64,000 nt of DNA from Candidatus Flexifilum breve (GTDB taxonomy: Bacteria; Chloroflexota; Anaerolineae; Aggregatilineales; Phototrophicaceae), in NCBI GenBank assembly GCA_016717205.1, contig JADKGC010000004.1, positions 600,730 to 664,729 of the forward strand. Reading direction: 5' to 3'. Shown in pieces: positions 63,552 to 64,000 of the stretch (the stretch's first letter is position 1; every line of letters begins with the position of its first letter). A program made the translations under genes and the position numbers. The notes beneath the pieces were generated by a model. That model was given only the letters and a program-made list of their open reading frames with translations. It did not search any database and was not told the origin of the DNA.

Positions 63552-64000
63552 ATGCCGAATATCGAAATTGAACTGAACCCGGTTGACTTTATCACGGTGG
63601 GAACGATCGGCCCGAAAGGCCAGCGCGTCTTTCACTTGCAGGCGGCCAAAGGGACTGAAATGGTCTCGCTGGTGATCGAGAAAGAGCAGGCGTGGGCGCT
63701 TAGTGAGGCGATCCGTGAGCTGCTGCAGGATCTTGATAAGCGTTACCCCGGCAGCTCCACGGGCGAAAGCGTCCGCTACGGAATGGAACTCCGTGACCCG
63801 GTCGAACCGCTGTTCCGGGTGGCGCAGATGGGGTTGGGCTACGATGAAGATCGTAATATGGTCGTGTTGGTCGCGCAGGAACTGGTCGTGATTCAGGATG
63901 ATGCGGATCCCGATGCAGTTCAGCCCGGGATTGTCCGGATGTGGTGCTCGCGTAATCAGATGCGCGTGCTCAGCGACCATGCGACGAGCACCGTGCAAAT
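63552..64000 (+). CDS. DUF3090 family protein (3' end beyond the window)
   Basis: The first 149 codons of a DUF3090 (TIGR03847-like) protein. It starts at ATG 63552, 6 bp after the phosphatase stop, and reads VGTIGPKGQRVFHLQAAKG, VSLVIEKEQAWALSEAIRELLQDLD, RVAQMGLGYDEDRN and WCSRNQMRVLSDHA. In Actinobacteria this family is often next to MSMEG_4193-type phosphatases and an SCO1664-type protein, as recalled and not searched. The window ends inside the gene. Confidence 0.88.
   Translation, partial: MPNIEIELNPVDFITVGTIGPKGQRVFHLQAAKGTEMVSLVIEKEQAWALSEAIRELLQDLDKRYPGSSTGESVRYGMELRDPVEPLFRVAQMGLGYDEDRNMVVLVAQELVVIQDDADPDAVQPGIVRMWCSRNQMRVLSDHATSTVQ

Overview
The window is a 64 kb GC-rich bacterial chromosome segment, most likely from Chloroflexota (an Anaerolineae-type lineage). 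The assignment is inferred, not searched. It rests on dense large GAF/PAS kinases, GT-C (family 39) glycosyltransferases with C-terminal beta domains, FHA and roadblock proteins, a MSMEG_4193-type phosphatase next to a DUF3090 gene, frequent TTG/GTG starts, and intergenic repeats of the 'AACCTCACCCC' and 'GTAGGGGCGCAC' types. There is no rRNA operon, CRISPR array, prophage or intact transposase. One tRNA gene, tRNA-Leu(CAA), is present.

Layout. 0.2-0.8 kb: an hsp20 gene broken by a one-base frameshift and by a small inverted-repeat element with a poly-G interior. 0.9-6.7 kb (minus): a sugar locus with xylulokinase, a tandem-duplicated periplasmic binding protein, a LacI regulator and a MalK/UgpC-type ATPase, but no permease. 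6.8-14.2 kb (plus): a STAS-like protein, threonine aldolase, a CPBP-like membrane protein, pth, a phosphodiesterase and mfd. 14.3-19 kb (minus): DUF1304, a YbaK-type deacylase, MarR, FHA and a GT-C glycosyltransferase. 19.2-21.2 kb: sucCD. 21.5-24 kb (minus): M1 peptidase and CaCA antiporter. 24.2-27 kb: an ABC-2 exporter operon. Then a repeat-rich 0.5 kb gap, an FkbM methyltransferase, PEP carboxylase and a TetR regulator.

The signalling region (32-46 kb) is the most unusual part. It has two S1C proteases without signal peptides, a PAS histidine kinase facing a NarL-type regulator with a degraded receiver, and a minus-strand gene set (46.2 to 37.8 kb). That set encodes a 1541-residue GAF/PAS kinase, a threonine-synthase-like PLP enzyme fused to two receiver domains, two stand-alone receivers and a GNAT acetyltransferase. 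The four receivers read as one phosphorelay whose apparent target is metabolic, since no DNA-binding output is present.

46.5-64 kb: a VOC dioxygenase and its MarR regulator with matching palindromic operators; a two-repeat secreted protein; a second GT-C protein; a zinc-ribbon/FHA protein convergent with a roadblock protein; trmD; lipoproteins; a LAGLIDADG/HTH protein beside tRNA-Leu(CAA); an ECF sigma factor with its anti-sigma factor; a second phosphodiesterase; and a frameshifted histidine phosphatase followed by DUF3090, which runs off the end.

Sequence quality matters here. Two poly-G blocks sit inside related inverted-repeat insertions, and three genes show single-base frameshifts next to short runs. 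Some of these lesions may be assembly errors.
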